A DNA stretch of 29,679 nt from DASYAE01 sp036501535 (GCA_036501535.1 DASYAE010000098.1:1-29679); one strand, 5' to 3'. Positions 1 to 10,280 are shown, counted from the stretch's first letter. Notes: generated from the letters alone by a model not told the origin. Translations and numbers: made by a program.

Positions 1-140
1 CGCTCGAGCACGTCGCCCACCCCGGCCACGTACACCCGCAGGAACGCCTCGGCGGTCTCGGCTTCCAGCGCGTGGGTGAACCACGGCCGGTCCATCGTGG
101 CGATCGGCTCGTCGTCGCCGGCGACCACGACGTCGGCCAC
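1..140 (-). CDS. Possible gene fragment, cut by window edge
   Basis: A minus-strand frame stays open from about position 170 down to the left edge. It reads as a balanced, protein-like sequence (VADVVVAGDDEP, then a MDRPWFTHALEAE stretch). The GTG at 140-138 is a possible start, an internal ATG near 95 is another, and neither has a clear ribosome binding site. The plus-strand frame that ends in TGA at 169-171 is also open, but it is so rich in Ser and Thr that it looks like a shadow. I do not recognise the family. A plus-strand gene converging on the dpp operon remains possible, because the hairpin at 178-207 could serve both strands. Confidence 0.3.
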   Translation of the reverse strand, partial: MADVVVAGDDEPIATMDRPWFTHALEAETAEAFLRVYVAGVGDVLE

Positions 141-177
141 CGAAGTGGCCCGCTTGGTCGACGAGCGCTGAGACGGG

Positions 178-207
178 CGGCGGGCCGGCCTCGGGGCCGG
201 CCCGCCG
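178..207 (-). terminator. Hairpin terminator after the dpp operon
   Basis: A perfect 13-bp GC-only stem (178-190 with 195-207) closes a TCGG loop, starting 3 bases beyond the stop codon of the last ABC ATPase. No real U-tract follows on the minus strand, so it is a GC-rich actinobacterial type hairpin. It is symmetric and could also stop transcription arriving from the left. Confidence 0.7.
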
Positions 208-210
208 TTC

Positions 211-1265
<1,055 letters not shown>

Positions 1266-1269
<4 letters not shown>

Positions 1270-2474
1270 CGCACGCCTCCCTCACCCTGCCGGGGCCCTT
1301 CGCCCTGGGCGCCGTCGATCACGTTGTCCTCGGCCAGGACCTCGGCCGGCGCACCGAGCGTCTCCGGCGGCGGCTCCGCGCCGAATTCGGTGGGCAGCCG
1401 GCTGTCTGCGGCCGAATGGGCGAACACCTCGGCTGCCTTCTCGCGATCGGCCAGCTGGTCGGAGTAGTGACAGGCCGCCAGATGAGTGGCCGAGCCGACC
1501 GATCGCAACTCCGGCTCCGCTGTCTCGCACCGGTCCTGCGCCATCGGACAGCGCGGCGTGAACGGGCAGCCCGGCGGCAGATTCACCAGCGACGGCGGCG
1601 CGCCCTGAATGGGCGTCAGACGCTCCTGCTTGCGCACGTCGAGCCGAGGCAGCGAGCCCAACAGGCCGAGCGTGTAAGGCATCCGCGGTGCGTAGTAGAT
1701 GTCGTCCACTGAGCCGATCTCGACGGGCTTGCCGGCGTACATGACCAGGACCCGGTCCGCCTGCCCCGCGATAACGCCGAGATCGTGCGTAATCAGCACC
1801 GTCGCCGCGCCGGTCTCGGCCTGTGCGGCCCGCAGCGCCTCAAGCACCTGCGCCTGAACGGTGACGTCGAGCGCGGTCGTCGGCTCGTCGGCGATGATCA
1901 CGTCCGGGTCGTTCGCCATCGCGATCGCGATCACCACCCGCTGCCGCATCCCGCCGGAGAACTCGTGCGGGTACTGGTCGATCCGCCGCTGCGGGAACGG
2001 GATGCCGACCAGGTCCAGCAGCTCCACCGCGCGCTTCTGCGCCTCGGCCCGGCTGATCCGGCGGTGCGCCAGGACCGCCTCGGCGAGCTGGTAGCCGATC
2101 TTGTAGACCGGGTTGAGCGAGGTCATCGGGTCCTGGAAGATCATCGCGATCTTCTGCCCGCGCACCTCGGTCATCTGCTTGTCGTTCAACCCGATCAGCT
2201 CGCGGCCGCGGAAGCGCACCGAGCCGGAGACCCGCGCGGTACGCGGCAGCAGGCCCATCACCGCCATGGACGTGACCGACTTGCCCGAGCCGGACTCGCC
2301 GACGATGCCGAGCACTTCGCCGCCGCCGAGCTGATAGGACACGCCGCGCACCGCGCGCACGACGCCGTCGGGAGTCGGGAAGTCCACCGTCAGGTTCTCC
2401 ACCGCGAGCACCGGCTCGAGCAGCGAGGTGGACGGCGTGGCGCCCAACGCGCCTGGCCCGGTGGCAGTGCTCAC
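1266..2474 (-). CDS. dppD: Peptide ABC transporter ATP-binding protein, DppD/OppD type
   Basis: Second ATPase of the importer, 402 aa. Motifs are Walker A GESGSGKS (59-66), Q114, signature SGGMRQR (173-179), Walker B IIADEP (193-198) and H230. The C-terminal oligopeptide extension has cysteines 303, 309, 316 and 335 (CX5CX6CX18C), the arrangement associated with a [4Fe-4S] cluster in characterised DppD proteins. After it comes an extra acidic, probably disordered tail of about 60 residues (340-402) rich in Glu, Ala and Pro. I place the start at GTG 2474-2472 because it forms a GTGA overlap with the dppC stop codon and gives a normal N-terminus (VSTATGPGAL). The longer upstream open frame would run over the permease gene. 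It overlaps dppF by 4 bp. Confidence 0.92.
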
Positions 2475-3442
2475 GCGCGCACCCTCTGCTGAGTCGGGTC
2501 GAAGGCGTCCCGCAGCCCGTCGCCGATGAAGTTGACGGACAGGCAGATCAGGACGATGAACAGGCCGGGGAACCAGAACAGCCACCACTGCCCGCCCTGC
2601 AGCGCGGTCTGGTTGTTCGAGATCAGCAGGCCGAGCGAGACGTTCGGGCTCTGCACGCCGAAACCGAGGTAGGACAGCGCCGACTCGGTCAGGATCGCCA
2701 GCGCCACCAGGATCGTGACCACGACGATGACCTGGCCGGCGATGTTAGGCAGCAGGTGCCGGAAGATGATCCGGCCGTCCTTAGCGCCGAGCGCCCGCGC
2801 CGCCTCCACGTACTCCTTCTCGCGCAGCGAGAGCACCTGCCCGCGCACGATCCGGGAGACCGCGGGCCAGGACAGCGCGGCGATCACCAGGGCCAGCGCC
2901 CACCAGCCGGAGTTCTGCACCTTCTTGGTCATCAGCGCGCCGGCGGCCAGGATCGGGACGGTCAGGATCAGGTCGACCACGCGCATCATCAGCGAGTCGG
3001 CCCAGCCGCGGTAGTAGCCGGCGACCGCGCCCCACACCGTGCCGACCACCGTGGCCATGGCCGCGACCGAGAAGGCGATCTCCAGCGAGATCTGGGTGCC
3101 GCGCAGCACCTGGGAGAGGTAGTCGTAGCCGTTGCTGTCGGTGCCGAACGGGTGGTTCATCGACGGGGACTGGAGGTTGTCGTTGGTGATCTCGGTGTAC
3201 TGGTACTTCCACAGCGCGCCGCCGACGAAGGCCACCAGGATCACCAGGACCAGCACGACCAGGCTGGCGACCGCGAGCCGGTGCTGCACGAAGCGCTGCA
3301 TCACCAGCCGGCGCTGCGAGCGGGCCCTGACGGTGAACTCGCGGTCCTGCACCGGAGCCCGCCCTGGCGGCGCGCCCGCAGTGCCCGCGGCGCGGGTGGC
3401 GCCTCTGCGCGGCGCGCGATGGCGGGTCTTGCTGTCAGCCAA
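2471..3442 (-). CDS. dppC: Peptide ABC transporter permease, DppC/OppC type
   Basis: Inner-membrane permease, 323 aa. A basic cytoplasmic N-terminus of about 55 residues precedes the first membrane span (57-77, VASLVVLVLVILVAFVGG). An OppC-type periplasmic loop with HPFGTDSNGYD (97-107) follows, then the five-span transport core. The EAA coupling loop that contacts the ATPases is at about 209-233 (EYVEAARALGAKDG). The start is TTG at 3442-3440, chosen because GAGGA lies 7 bases upstream; it overlaps the dppB stop by 8 bases. The next ATG (residue 48) would remove the cytoplasmic segment. It pairs with DppB to form the transmembrane channel. Confidence 0.9.
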   Translation of the reverse strand: MADSKTRHRAPRRGATRAAGTAGAPPGRAPVQDREFTVRARSQRRLVMQRFVQHRLAVASLVVLVLVILVAFVGGALWKYQYTEITNDNLQSPSMNHPFGTDSNGYDYLSQVLRGTQISLEIAFSVAAMATVVGTVWGAVAGYYRGWADSLMMRVVDLILTVPILAAGALMTKKVQNSGWWALALVIAALSWPAVSRIVRGQVLSLREKEYVEAARALGAKDGRIIFRHLLPNIAGQVIVVVTILVALAILTESALSYLGFGVQSPNVSLGLLISNNQTALQGGQWWLFWFPGLFIVLICLSVNFIGDGLRDAFDPTQQRVRA

Positions 3443-4412
3443 GTCGGATCCTCGGGTCCAGGACCGCGTAGAGCAGGTCGGCCAGCAGGTTGAAGACGAT
3501 CACGATCACCGCGGCGACGGTCAGCCAGGCCAGGATCACGTTCGAGTCCTGCGCGTTGATGCCGTTGATCAGCATCGTGCCCATGCCCTGCCAGCCGAAG
3601 ACCTGCTCGGTCAGCACCGCGCCGCCCAGGATCGCCGCCACGTCCAGCGCGACCTGCGTGGTCAGCGGGATGAGCGCGGTGCGCAGGCCGTGCCGGATCA
3701 TCACCTTCCGGCGGCTCAGGCCCTTGGCCCGGGCCAGCCGCAGGTAGTCGCTGCCGAGCACGTCGAGCATCGAGGCGCGCTGGAAGCGGGACCACGACGC
3801 GTAGGACGACATGGCCAGCACGATGGTCGGCAGGATCAGGTGGCCGATCGCGTCGCTGAAGACGGACCAGCCGGTCAGCCCCGGGGTGTTCGCGCCGTAG
3901 GTGGACAGGAAGTAGCTGCCGGTCGAGTTGTTGAAGTTCACCGCGGCCTGCTTGAGCAGCATCGCGAACCAGAACACCGGCAGGGACAGGAACAGGAAGC
4001 CGATCACGGTGATCGAGTAGTCCAGCTTCGAGTACTGCCGGGTCGCGCTGATCACGCCGGAGACCACGGCCAGCAGCACCGCGACGACCATCGCCAGGAC
4101 GACCAGGCGGATCGTCAGCTGCAGGCTGGTCCACAGCAGCTGGCCGACGTCCACGCCGGCGTTGATAGAGGGGCCCCAGCTGCCGTGCCCGAACAGCTGG
4201 GTGAACCAGTGCCAGTACCGGTCCACCAGGTTGTGGTTCAGGTACAGCTGGTTCGCCAGCGCGTTCAGCGTGGCCTGGGAGGGCGGCGGGTTCTTCGCCC
4301 GCAGCTGGCCGAGCGGGTCCGCGCCGTAGGCCACCAGCAGGAACACCAGGAAGGTGGACACGATGAACACCGGGATCGACACCAGCAGCCGGCGCACGGC
4401 GAAAGCGAACAT
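3435..4412 (-). CDS. dppB: Peptide ABC transporter permease, DppB/OppB type
   Basis: Membrane permease, 325 aa, close to the family norm. The first membrane span starts almost at the N-terminus (residues 8-29), a periplasmic domain of about 65 residues follows, and then five more hydrophobic spans. The EAA loop is at about 222-246 (DYLRLARAKGLSRRK). The C-terminus DPRIRLG is typical of the family. The start is ATG 4412-4410 with GGAG about 8 bases upstream; the frame remains open far upstream, but that part overlaps the binding-protein gene and is a shadow. It sits between the binding-protein gene (95-nt gap holding a strong hairpin) and dppC (8-base overlap). Confidence 0.93.
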   Translation of the reverse strand: MFAFAVRRLLVSIPVFIVSTFLVFLLVAYGADPLGQLRAKNPPPSQATLNALANQLYLNHNLVDRYWHWFTQLFGHGSWGPSINAGVDVGQLLWTSLQLTIRLVVLAMVVAVLLAVVSGVISATRQYSKLDYSITVIGFLFLSLPVFWFAMLLKQAAVNFNNSTGSYFLSTYGANTPGLTGWSVFSDAIGHLILPTIVLAMSSYASWSRFQRASMLDVLGSDYLRLARAKGLSRRKVMIRHGLRTALIPLTTQVALDVAAILGGAVLTEQVFGWQGMGTMLINGINAQDSNVILAWLTVAAVIVIVFNLLADLLYAVLDPRIRLG

Positions 4413-4454
4413 GGCAGCGTCTCCGCGAGGCCCTGGGAAACGGACGGTGGGGGT

Positions 4455-4484
4455 GGTCCGGCCGCCGCTCCCGGCGGCCGGACC
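4455..4484 (-). promoter_or_regulatory. Intercistronic hairpin between binding protein and dppB
   Basis: A perfect 12-bp inverted repeat (4455-4466 with 4473-4484, loop GCTCCC) lies in the 95-nt gap between the binding-protein stop and dppB. There is no U-tract. Hairpins at this place in ABC importer operons are known to stabilise the upstream message or thin out downstream transcription, so that the binding protein is made in excess. That role is inferred here from position and structure only. Confidence 0.6.
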
Positions 4485-4507
4485 GGGGGCGGTCGGCTCG
4501 AGCCGGC

Positions 4508-6292
4508 TCAGGAGGACGAGGACTTGAGGCCCCACTCCCCGATGTTGTAGGTCGGGCCGACCGAGGTGGTGTTGTCCCGCACGTTGCCGATCTTCGGGTT
4601 GAAGGCCAGGAACACCGGCTTCTGGTACAGCGGCAGGGTGTACGCGTCCTTGCTGATCTGCTGGTCGGCGTTGTTCAGGTTGGTGATCTGGGCGGCCGAG
4701 TCGGTGGTGCCGGCGGCGGCGTTGAGCCAGTTGTCGACCTGGGCGTTCGAGTAGCCGCCGAAGTTCGAGCCGCCGTTGGTGGTGTAGAGCGGCTGGTTGG
4801 CGGAGGCCGGGAACGGGGTGTCGACCCAGGCGAAGACGATGACGTCGTAGCTGTAGCCGTTGCCGGTCTGGGCCAGCGTCGCGCCGAGGTTGTCGGTCGG
4901 CGAGACGTTCACGGTGATGCCCAGCTGCGCCATCTCCGCGGCGAACAGGTCGCAGGTGTTCTGCCGGATCTGGTTGCCCACGGTGTACTTCATCGCGAGG
5001 GCCGGGATCGCGGTGCCGTCCGGCGCGGTCAGGTGCCCGCCGGAGGCCGCGTTCTTGAACCCGGCCGAGGTCAGCTCCTGCCGGGCCTTGGTCAGGTCGC
5101 CGGCGCCGAGCCCGAACTGGGTGACGTTGTCCTGGTAGCCCTTCTGGCCCGGCACCAGCATCCGGCTGTTGAGGACCGTCGAGCCGGAGTCGAACTGCTT
5201 GATGGTCTTGTCGATGATGTCCTGCCGGTTCGTCGCGGTGAACATGGCCGTGCGCAGGGTCTTGCCCCACGACGCGTTGCCCAGCGCGGCGTTCTTCAGG
5301 TTGAAGTCGATGTGCTCGAACGAGAGCCCCGAGTCGATCTTCCAGGTGACCTGGTCGCCCATGTTCTTCACCTGGGTGACCAGGTTCAGCTCGGGCTGCG
5401 GGTAGATCCCGTCGACCTCCTTGTTCTGCAGGGCGGTCGGCTCCTGGGAGGCGTCGGTGATGGCCCGGAACACGATCTGGTCCAGCCGGGCCGGCGCGCC
5501 GTAGTACTTCGGGTTGCGGTTCAGGATCACCGAGGTGTGGTCGGAGGAGACCGAGGAGACCTCGAACGGACCGCCGGAGACCGGCAGCGGGTTGGACTGG
5601 AACCAGGCGAAGGACTGCTCGTTGTTGCCGTGCTCCTGCGCGATGTGCGCCGGGAGCATCGTGGTGAACAGCGCCTTCCAGTCGGAGAAGGTCGAGCCGA
5701 AGACCGCGGTGACGGTCTTGCCGCCGTCCGAGCCGGTGACCGACTTGATCTCCTGGTAGCCGGTGGTGCTGGCGGCGGCGATGTTGGGGTCCGAGCCGTT
5801 CTGGACCTGCCAGTTGTAGACGAAGTCGTCGGCGTCGATCGGCGAGCCGTCGGACCAGACCGCGTTCGGCTTGATCTTGTAGACGACCGTCTCGGGGTTC
5901 GTGCTCGTCTCGGTCGCGCTGGCGAGCAGGTCGCTGTTGAGCGTGACGGAGTAGGACGGGTTGGTGATGAACGTGCTCGGCGCGAGGGCGTTGATCACCT
6001 GGCCGTAGTCGAAGGTGTTGCCGTCGGCGGACAGCAGGTTCCAGTTGTCCATCGTCTTCTCGATGGTCCAGGTGACCTTGCCGCCCTTGCCGACCGTCGC
6101 GCTGTTCCACGTGTCCGCGGCCGCCGTGCCGGCGATGTTGCTGTCCGACGACCCGCTGGACGAGCCGCTGCCCGATCCGCCGCACCCGGCCAGCGCCAGC
6201 GCGGCGCACGCCGCCGCGGCGGCCGACCACGCCGCGGACCGCCGGGGGCGCGCCGCGCTCCGCCAGCGGTCGGTGCCTAATGCCCCGGCCAT
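4508..6292 (-). CDS. Peptide-binding lipoprotein of the ABC importer (family 5)
   Basis: Extracellular solute-binding protein, 594 aa, first gene of the importer operon. The N-terminus is basic (RPRRSAAWS), followed by a hydrophobic run and a lipobox LAGC with acceptor Cys37, so the mature protein should be lipid-anchored outside the membrane. A Gly/Ser-rich linker (38-50) follows, then an SBP_bac_5 fold: PSTFITNPSYSVTLNSDL, VYKIKPNAVWSDGSPIDADDF, GPFEVSSV, and IVFRAITDASQEPTALQNKEVDG. Family members bind di- or oligopeptides, nickel or other ligands; the ligand here is unknown. I start at ATG 6292 because AAGGAG lies 5 bases upstream; an upstream ATG at 6361 would put 23 residues before the signal peptide. 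Promoter and palindrome candidates lie at 6293-6362. Confidence 0.92.
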   Translation of the reverse strand: MAGALGTDRWRSAARPRRSAAWSAAAAACAALALAGCGGSGSGSSSGSSDSNIAGTAAADTWNSATVGKGGKVTWTIEKTMDNWNLLSADGNTFDYGQVINALAPSTFITNPSYSVTLNSDLLASATETSTNPETVVYKIKPNAVWSDGSPIDADDFVYNWQVQNGSDPNIAAASTTGYQEIKSVTGSDGGKTVTAVFGSTFSDWKALFTTMLPAHIAQEHGNNEQSFAWFQSNPLPVSGGPFEVSSVSSDHTSVILNRNPKYYGAPARLDQIVFRAITDASQEPTALQNKEVDGIYPQPELNLVTQVKNMGDQVTWKIDSGLSFEHIDFNLKNAALGNASWGKTLRTAMFTATNRQDIIDKTIKQFDSGSTVLNSRMLVPGQKGYQDNVTQFGLGAGDLTKARQELTSAGFKNAASGGHLTAPDGTAIPALAMKYTVGNQIRQNTCDLFAAEMAQLGITVNVSPTDNLGATLAQTGNGYSYDVIVFAWVDTPFPASANQPLYTTNGGSNFGGYSNAQVDNWLNAAAGTTDSAAQITNLNNADQQISKDAYTLPLYQKPVFLAFNPKIGNVRDNTTSVGPTYNIGEWGLKSSSS

Positions 6293-6349
6293 GCGTACTC
6301 CTTCACCCTTGTCATCAGTTAGACGACAAAATAGGGCTAAGCAGGACAC

Positions 6350-6362
6350 ATTGCCCGGCAAT
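6350..6362. promoter_or_regulatory. Operator-like palindrome upstream of the dpp operon
   Basis: ATTGCCCGGCAAT is a perfect palindrome with 6-bp arms around a central C. It lies in the 157-bp gap between the binding-protein start and ilvC, about 58 bases upstream of the start codon, beside an AT-rich stretch (6320-6340) where a promoter is expected. On the minus strand it contains TTGCCG, a possible -35 element, though no well-spaced -10 is clear. A repressor site is a guess from position. Confidence 0.4.
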
Positions 6363-6425
6363 TCAGCCGGATGTGTGACGTTCCGGCGAGCCGCGGCGTG
6401 ATGCCGCAGCCCGCCGTACGCAACC

Positions 6426-6449
6426 GTCCTGAGGCCGGGTCAGCCCGGG

Positions 6450-6456
<7 letters not shown>
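6426..6456 (-). terminator. Hairpin terminator overlapping the ilvC stop codon
   Basis: The arms GTCCTGA (6426-6432) and TCAGGAC (6450-6456) pair perfectly, and an inner 4-bp stem (CGGG/CCCG, loop TCAG) stacks inside. The right arm includes the ilvC stop codon and the codon before it. No U-tract follows. It most likely ends the ilvBHC transcript. Confidence 0.5.
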
Positions 6457-7451
<995 letters not shown>

Positions 7452-7513
7452 GCGTGCAGGTTCCTCACTTCGTACTTCGCTGCGGTCGGATGGTGGACGG
7501 AACGGCGCCGCGG

Positions 7514-8068
7514 TCAGCCGGCGCGCTCGACGGGGCGCAGGGTGCGGTCGGTGATCGAGCGCGGCCCCCGGCCGATCGCCACGAGGCCGGACTGCACCAG
7601 CTCCTTGACCCCGAAGTGGTCCAGGACCCGGAGCATCGCCTCCAGCTTCGCGGCGTCCCCGGTGGCCTCGACGACCATCGTCTCGGGCGCGACGTCCACG
7701 ATACGTGCGCCGAACGGCTCGACGGCGGCCAGGACGTGGTGCCGCTCGGTCGCGTCGGCGCGCACCTTGACCAGGATCAGCTCCCGGTGCACCGAGGCGG
7801 ACGCCTCCAGCTCGACGATCTTGAGCACGTTCACGAGCTTGTTGAGCTGCTTGGTGATCTGCTCGAGCGGGTGGTCCTCGACGCCGACGACCAGGGTGAT
7901 CCGGGAGATCTCCGGGTGCTCGGTCGGGCCGACGGCCAGCGACTCGATGTTGAAGCCGCGGCGGGAGAAGAGGGCGGCCACACGGGCCAGGATGCCGGGC
8001 TTGTTCTCGACCAGGACGCACAGGGTGTGCACCTGGCCGGGGCTCGGTGCGGCGTTGATCGGGCTCAT
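7514..8068 (-). CDS. ilvH: Acetolactate synthase small (regulatory) subunit
   Basis: Regulatory subunit of acetohydroxyacid synthase, 184 aa. It activates the large subunit and confers valine feedback inhibition in this family. An N-terminal ACT domain is clear at 13-87 (HTLCVLVENKPGILARVAALF, then RRGFNIESLAVG), and the second, C-terminal ALS_ss_C domain (95-165) ends with ELVQSGLVAIGRG. The start ATG 8068 has AAGGAG 6 bases upstream. It follows ilvB by 39 nt and precedes ilvC by 62 nt, the usual actinobacterial order. The gene is also called ilvN. Confidence 0.97.
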   Translation of the reverse strand: MSPINAAPSPGQVHTLCVLVENKPGILARVAALFSRRGFNIESLAVGPTEHPEISRITLVVGVEDHPLEQITKQLNKLVNVLKIVELEASASVHRELILVKVRADATERHHVLAAVEPFGARIVDVAPETMVVEATGDAAKLEAMLRVLDHFGVKELVQSGLVAIGRGPRSITDRTLRPVERAG

Positions 8069-8107
8069 CTGCGTCTCCTTATCGTCGATTTCGTCGAACT
8101 GCGCTGC

Positions 8108-9925
8108 TTATTCGACTCCGTCGAACTCGGGCCGCAGTCCCCGCGCGGCCAGGATCTCGTCGTTGGAAAGCCCGGCCGGGACCATCGGCCAGACCATCGC
8201 GTCCTGATGCACCGTGAAGTCGACCACGACCGGGGCGTCGTCGACCGCCATGGCCTTCTCGATCGTCGTGTCGACCTGTCCGGGCGACTCGCAGCGCAGC
8301 CCGACGCAGCCGTAGGCCTCGGCGAGCCGGACGAAGTCCGGGATGCGCCGCGGCTCGGCCCGCACCGCGTCGGCCGGGTGGTCGCCCGGGCCCAGGTCCG
8401 TGTTCGAGTAGCGCTCGTTGTAGAACAGGGTCTGCCACTGCCGGACCATGCCGAGCGTCCCGTTGTTGATGATCGCGACCTTGATCGGGATGCCGTTGAT
8501 GGCGCAGGTGGCCAGCTCCTGGTTGGTCATCTGGAAGCAGCCGTCCCCGTCGATCGCCCAGACGGTCGTGTCCGGCAGGCCGACCTTCGCGCCCATCGCG
8601 GCCGGCACCGCGAAGCCCATGGTGCCCGCGCCGCCGGAGTTCAGGAACGTGTTCGGGTGCTCATAGCCGATGAACTGCGCGGCCCACATCTGGTGCTGGC
8701 CGACGCCGGCCGCGTAGACCGCCTCCGGCCCCACGATCTTGCCCAGCCGCTCGATCACGTACTGCGGGGCCAGCTGCCCCGGCACGGTCTCGTAGCCCAG
8801 CGGGTACTTCGTGCGCCACCCGTCCAGCATGGCCCACCAGGCCTCGTAGTCGCCGGCCCGGCCCGGCTGCGTCCCGGCCCGCGCCGACTCCGCCCGCACG
8901 GCCGCGGCCAGGTCGGTCAGCACCTCCGCGCAGTCGCCCACGATCGGCACGTCGGCCACCCGGTTCTTGGAGATCTCGGCCGGGTCGATGTCCGCGTGCA
9001 CGACCTTGGCGTCCGGCGCGAACGAGGAGAGCCGGCCGGTGACCCGGTCGTCGAACCGGGCGCCGAGCGCGACGATCAGGTCGGACTTCTGCAGCGCGGT
9101 GACCGCGGCGACGGTGCCGTGCATGCCGGGCATGCCCAGGTGCAGCGGGTGGCTGTCCGGGAACGCGCCGCGCGCCATCAGGGTCGTGACGACCGGGGCG
9201 CCGGTCAGCTCGGCCAGCACGCGCAGCTGGGCGGTGGCCCTGGCCTTTATCACGCCGCCGCCGACGTACAGCACCGGCCGGCGCGACTCGACCAGCATCC
9301 GGGCGGCCTCCCGGATCTGCTTCGAGTGCGGCTTGGAGACCGGCCGGTAGCCGGGCAGGTCGAGCTCCACCGGCCAGCGGAACACGGTCGAGGACTGCAT
9401 CGCGTCCTTCGCGACGTCCACCAGCACCGGGCCGGGCCGGCCGGTCGAGGCCAGGTGGAAGGCCTCGGCGACGGTGCGGGCGATGTCGCCGGCGTTGGTC
9501 ACCAGGAAGTTGTGCTTGGTGATCGGCATGGTGATGCCGCAGATGTCGGCTTCCTGGAAGGCGTCGGTGCCGATCGCGCCGGAGGCCACCTGGCCGGTGA
9601 TGGCGACCATCGGGACCGAGTCCATGTGCGCGTCGGCGATCGGCGTCACCAGGTTCGTCGCACCCGGCCCCGAGGTGGCCATGCACACCCCGACCCGGCC
9701 GGTCGCCTGCGCGTAGCCGGTCGCGGCGTGGCCGGCGCCCTGCTCGTGCCGCACCAGGATGTGGCGCAGCCGGTGCGAGTCGAGCAGCGGGTCGTAGGCC
9801 GGCAGGATCGCACCGCCGGGGTAGCCGAAGATGGTGTCCGCGCCGCACTCCTCCAGCGCGCGGATGAGGGCCTGCGCCCCGGTCACGGTGGTGCCTGACG
9901 CCTGCGGGGCAGTCTGCTCGGTCAT
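8108..9925 (-). CDS. ilvB: Acetolactate synthase large (catalytic) subunit
   Basis: Thiamine-diphosphate and FAD enzyme, 605 aa, that condenses pyruvate with pyruvate or 2-ketobutyrate, the first common step of branched-chain amino acid synthesis. Catalytic Glu61 sits in RHEQGAGHAA, and the FAD domain is central (RPVLYVGGGVIKA near 216, GARFDDRVTGR near 288). The ThDP/Mg motif GDG (460-462) runs to N488 in KVAIINNGTLGMVRQWQ, with W497, a position known for herbicide contact. All core motifs are intact. The start ATG 9925 is supported by the normal N-terminus and a weak GAGAGAAG purine box. Upstream lie a leader peptide and an intrinsic terminator, so expression is probably set by charging of Ile, Val or Leu tRNA. 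Confidence 0.98.
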   Translation of the reverse strand: MTEQTAPQASGTTVTGAQALIRALEECGADTIFGYPGGAILPAYDPLLDSHRLRHILVRHEQGAGHAATGYAQATGRVGVCMATSGPGATNLVTPIADAHMDSVPMVAITGQVASGAIGTDAFQEADICGITMPITKHNFLVTNAGDIARTVAEAFHLASTGRPGPVLVDVAKDAMQSSTVFRWPVELDLPGYRPVSKPHSKQIREAARMLVESRRPVLYVGGGVIKARATAQLRVLAELTGAPVVTTLMARGAFPDSHPLHLGMPGMHGTVAAVTALQKSDLIVALGARFDDRVTGRLSSFAPDAKVVHADIDPAEISKNRVADVPIVGDCAEVLTDLAAAVRAESARAGTQPGRAGDYEAWWAMLDGWRTKYPLGYETVPGQLAPQYVIERLGKIVGPEAVYAAGVGQHQMWAAQFIGYEHPNTFLNSGGAGTMGFAVPAAMGAKVGLPDTTVWAIDGDGCFQMTNQELATCAINGIPIKVAIINNGTLGMVRQWQTLFYNERYSNTDLGPGDHPADAVRAEPRRIPDFVRLAEAYGCVGLRCESPGQVDTTIEKAMAVDDAPVVVDFTVHQDAMVWPMVPAGLSNDEILAARGLRPEFDGVE

Positions 9926-10063
9926 GTCTGGCTGCTTCTCTCGCTCGTTCCGGGTTATCGCAAGTCGGTATCATCGGCGGCCGGATCCGCGGTCGACTCC
10001 TCGTCGAGCGGCTGCGTTCGCAGTGCTCGGTGGGCGACTGCGTTCCGCATGGGCCGGGCCAAC

Positions 10064-10100
10064 AAAAAATCCCCCGGCCCGAAGAGGGCAGCCGAGGGAT
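10064..10100 (-). terminator. Intrinsic terminator (attenuator) of the ilvB leader
   Basis: On the minus strand ATCCCTCGGC can pair with GCCGGGGGAT (one G-U pair), and TTTTTT follows at 10069-10064. This is the only hairpin in the window with a real U-tract. It lies 27 nt after the leader peptide stop and 138 nt before ilvB, so it fits a transcription attenuator rather than the end of a gene. An alternative fold (8 bp, bulge, then GCCC/GGGC around TCTTC) is also possible. I could not identify a convincing antiterminator by eye. Confidence 0.8.
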
Positions 10101-10127
10101 GCGCGCCGGTGCGGTTCTGTGAGGCCG

Positions 10128-10184
10128 CTATCCGACGCGCCGACCGAGTACGAGCCCGCGCAAGGTGACGGTACTGATACGCAT
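10128..10184 (-). CDS. ilvB leader peptide, 18 aa
   Basis: A short reading frame, ATG 10184 to TAG 10128, encodes MRISTVTLRGLVLGRRVG. Seven of 18 residues are Ile, Val or Leu (I3, V6, L8, L11, V12, L13, V17), and it is followed by a terminator and then ilvB. That arrangement is the classical sign of ribosome-mediated attenuation, which has been predicted for ilvB in several actinobacteria. A ribosome stalled on the L11-V12-L13 run would alter folding of the downstream RNA. The ATG lies about where transcription should begin (see promoter), so the leader may be translated from a leaderless message. Confidence 0.8.
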   Translation of the reverse strand: MRISTVTLRGLVLGRRVG

Positions 10185-10191
10185 GAGGGCG

Positions 10192-10222
10192 ACCCTACTC
10201 GCCCCCGGCCCCCACCCGTCAA
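10192..10222 (-). promoter_or_regulatory. Promoter of the ilvB leader, probably leaderless
   Basis: TTGACG (10222-10217) and TAGGGT (10197-10192) match -35 and -10 elements, separated by a slightly long 19-bp spacer. Seven bases follow the -10 before the A of the leader ATG at 10184, so the expected transcription start coincides with the start codon. AGGG within the -10 could instead act as a weak ribosome site if transcription began further upstream. Confidence 0.55.
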
Positions 10223-10280
10223 GCCGGTGCGCGGCCTGTCTCGCGATGCGGACTTCGGCCGGGCGCACCCGGATCGGGGC

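Noticed and set aside
13..171. Plus-strand open frame ending in TGA at 171
   Set aside because: Nearly half of its residues are Ser, Thr or Ala, typical of an antisense shadow. The opposite strand gives a more protein-like reading, though neither is certain.
3435..6230. A single 931-codon frame covering dppB and most of the binding-protein gene
   Set aside because: Only the last 325 codons are a permease; the rest is the out-of-frame shadow of the binding-protein gene and has shadow-like Arg/Gly composition.
7454..9898. Very long plus-strand open frames opposite the ilv genes
   Set aside because: They are antisense to intact, well-recognised enzymes and reflect the high GC content, not coding.
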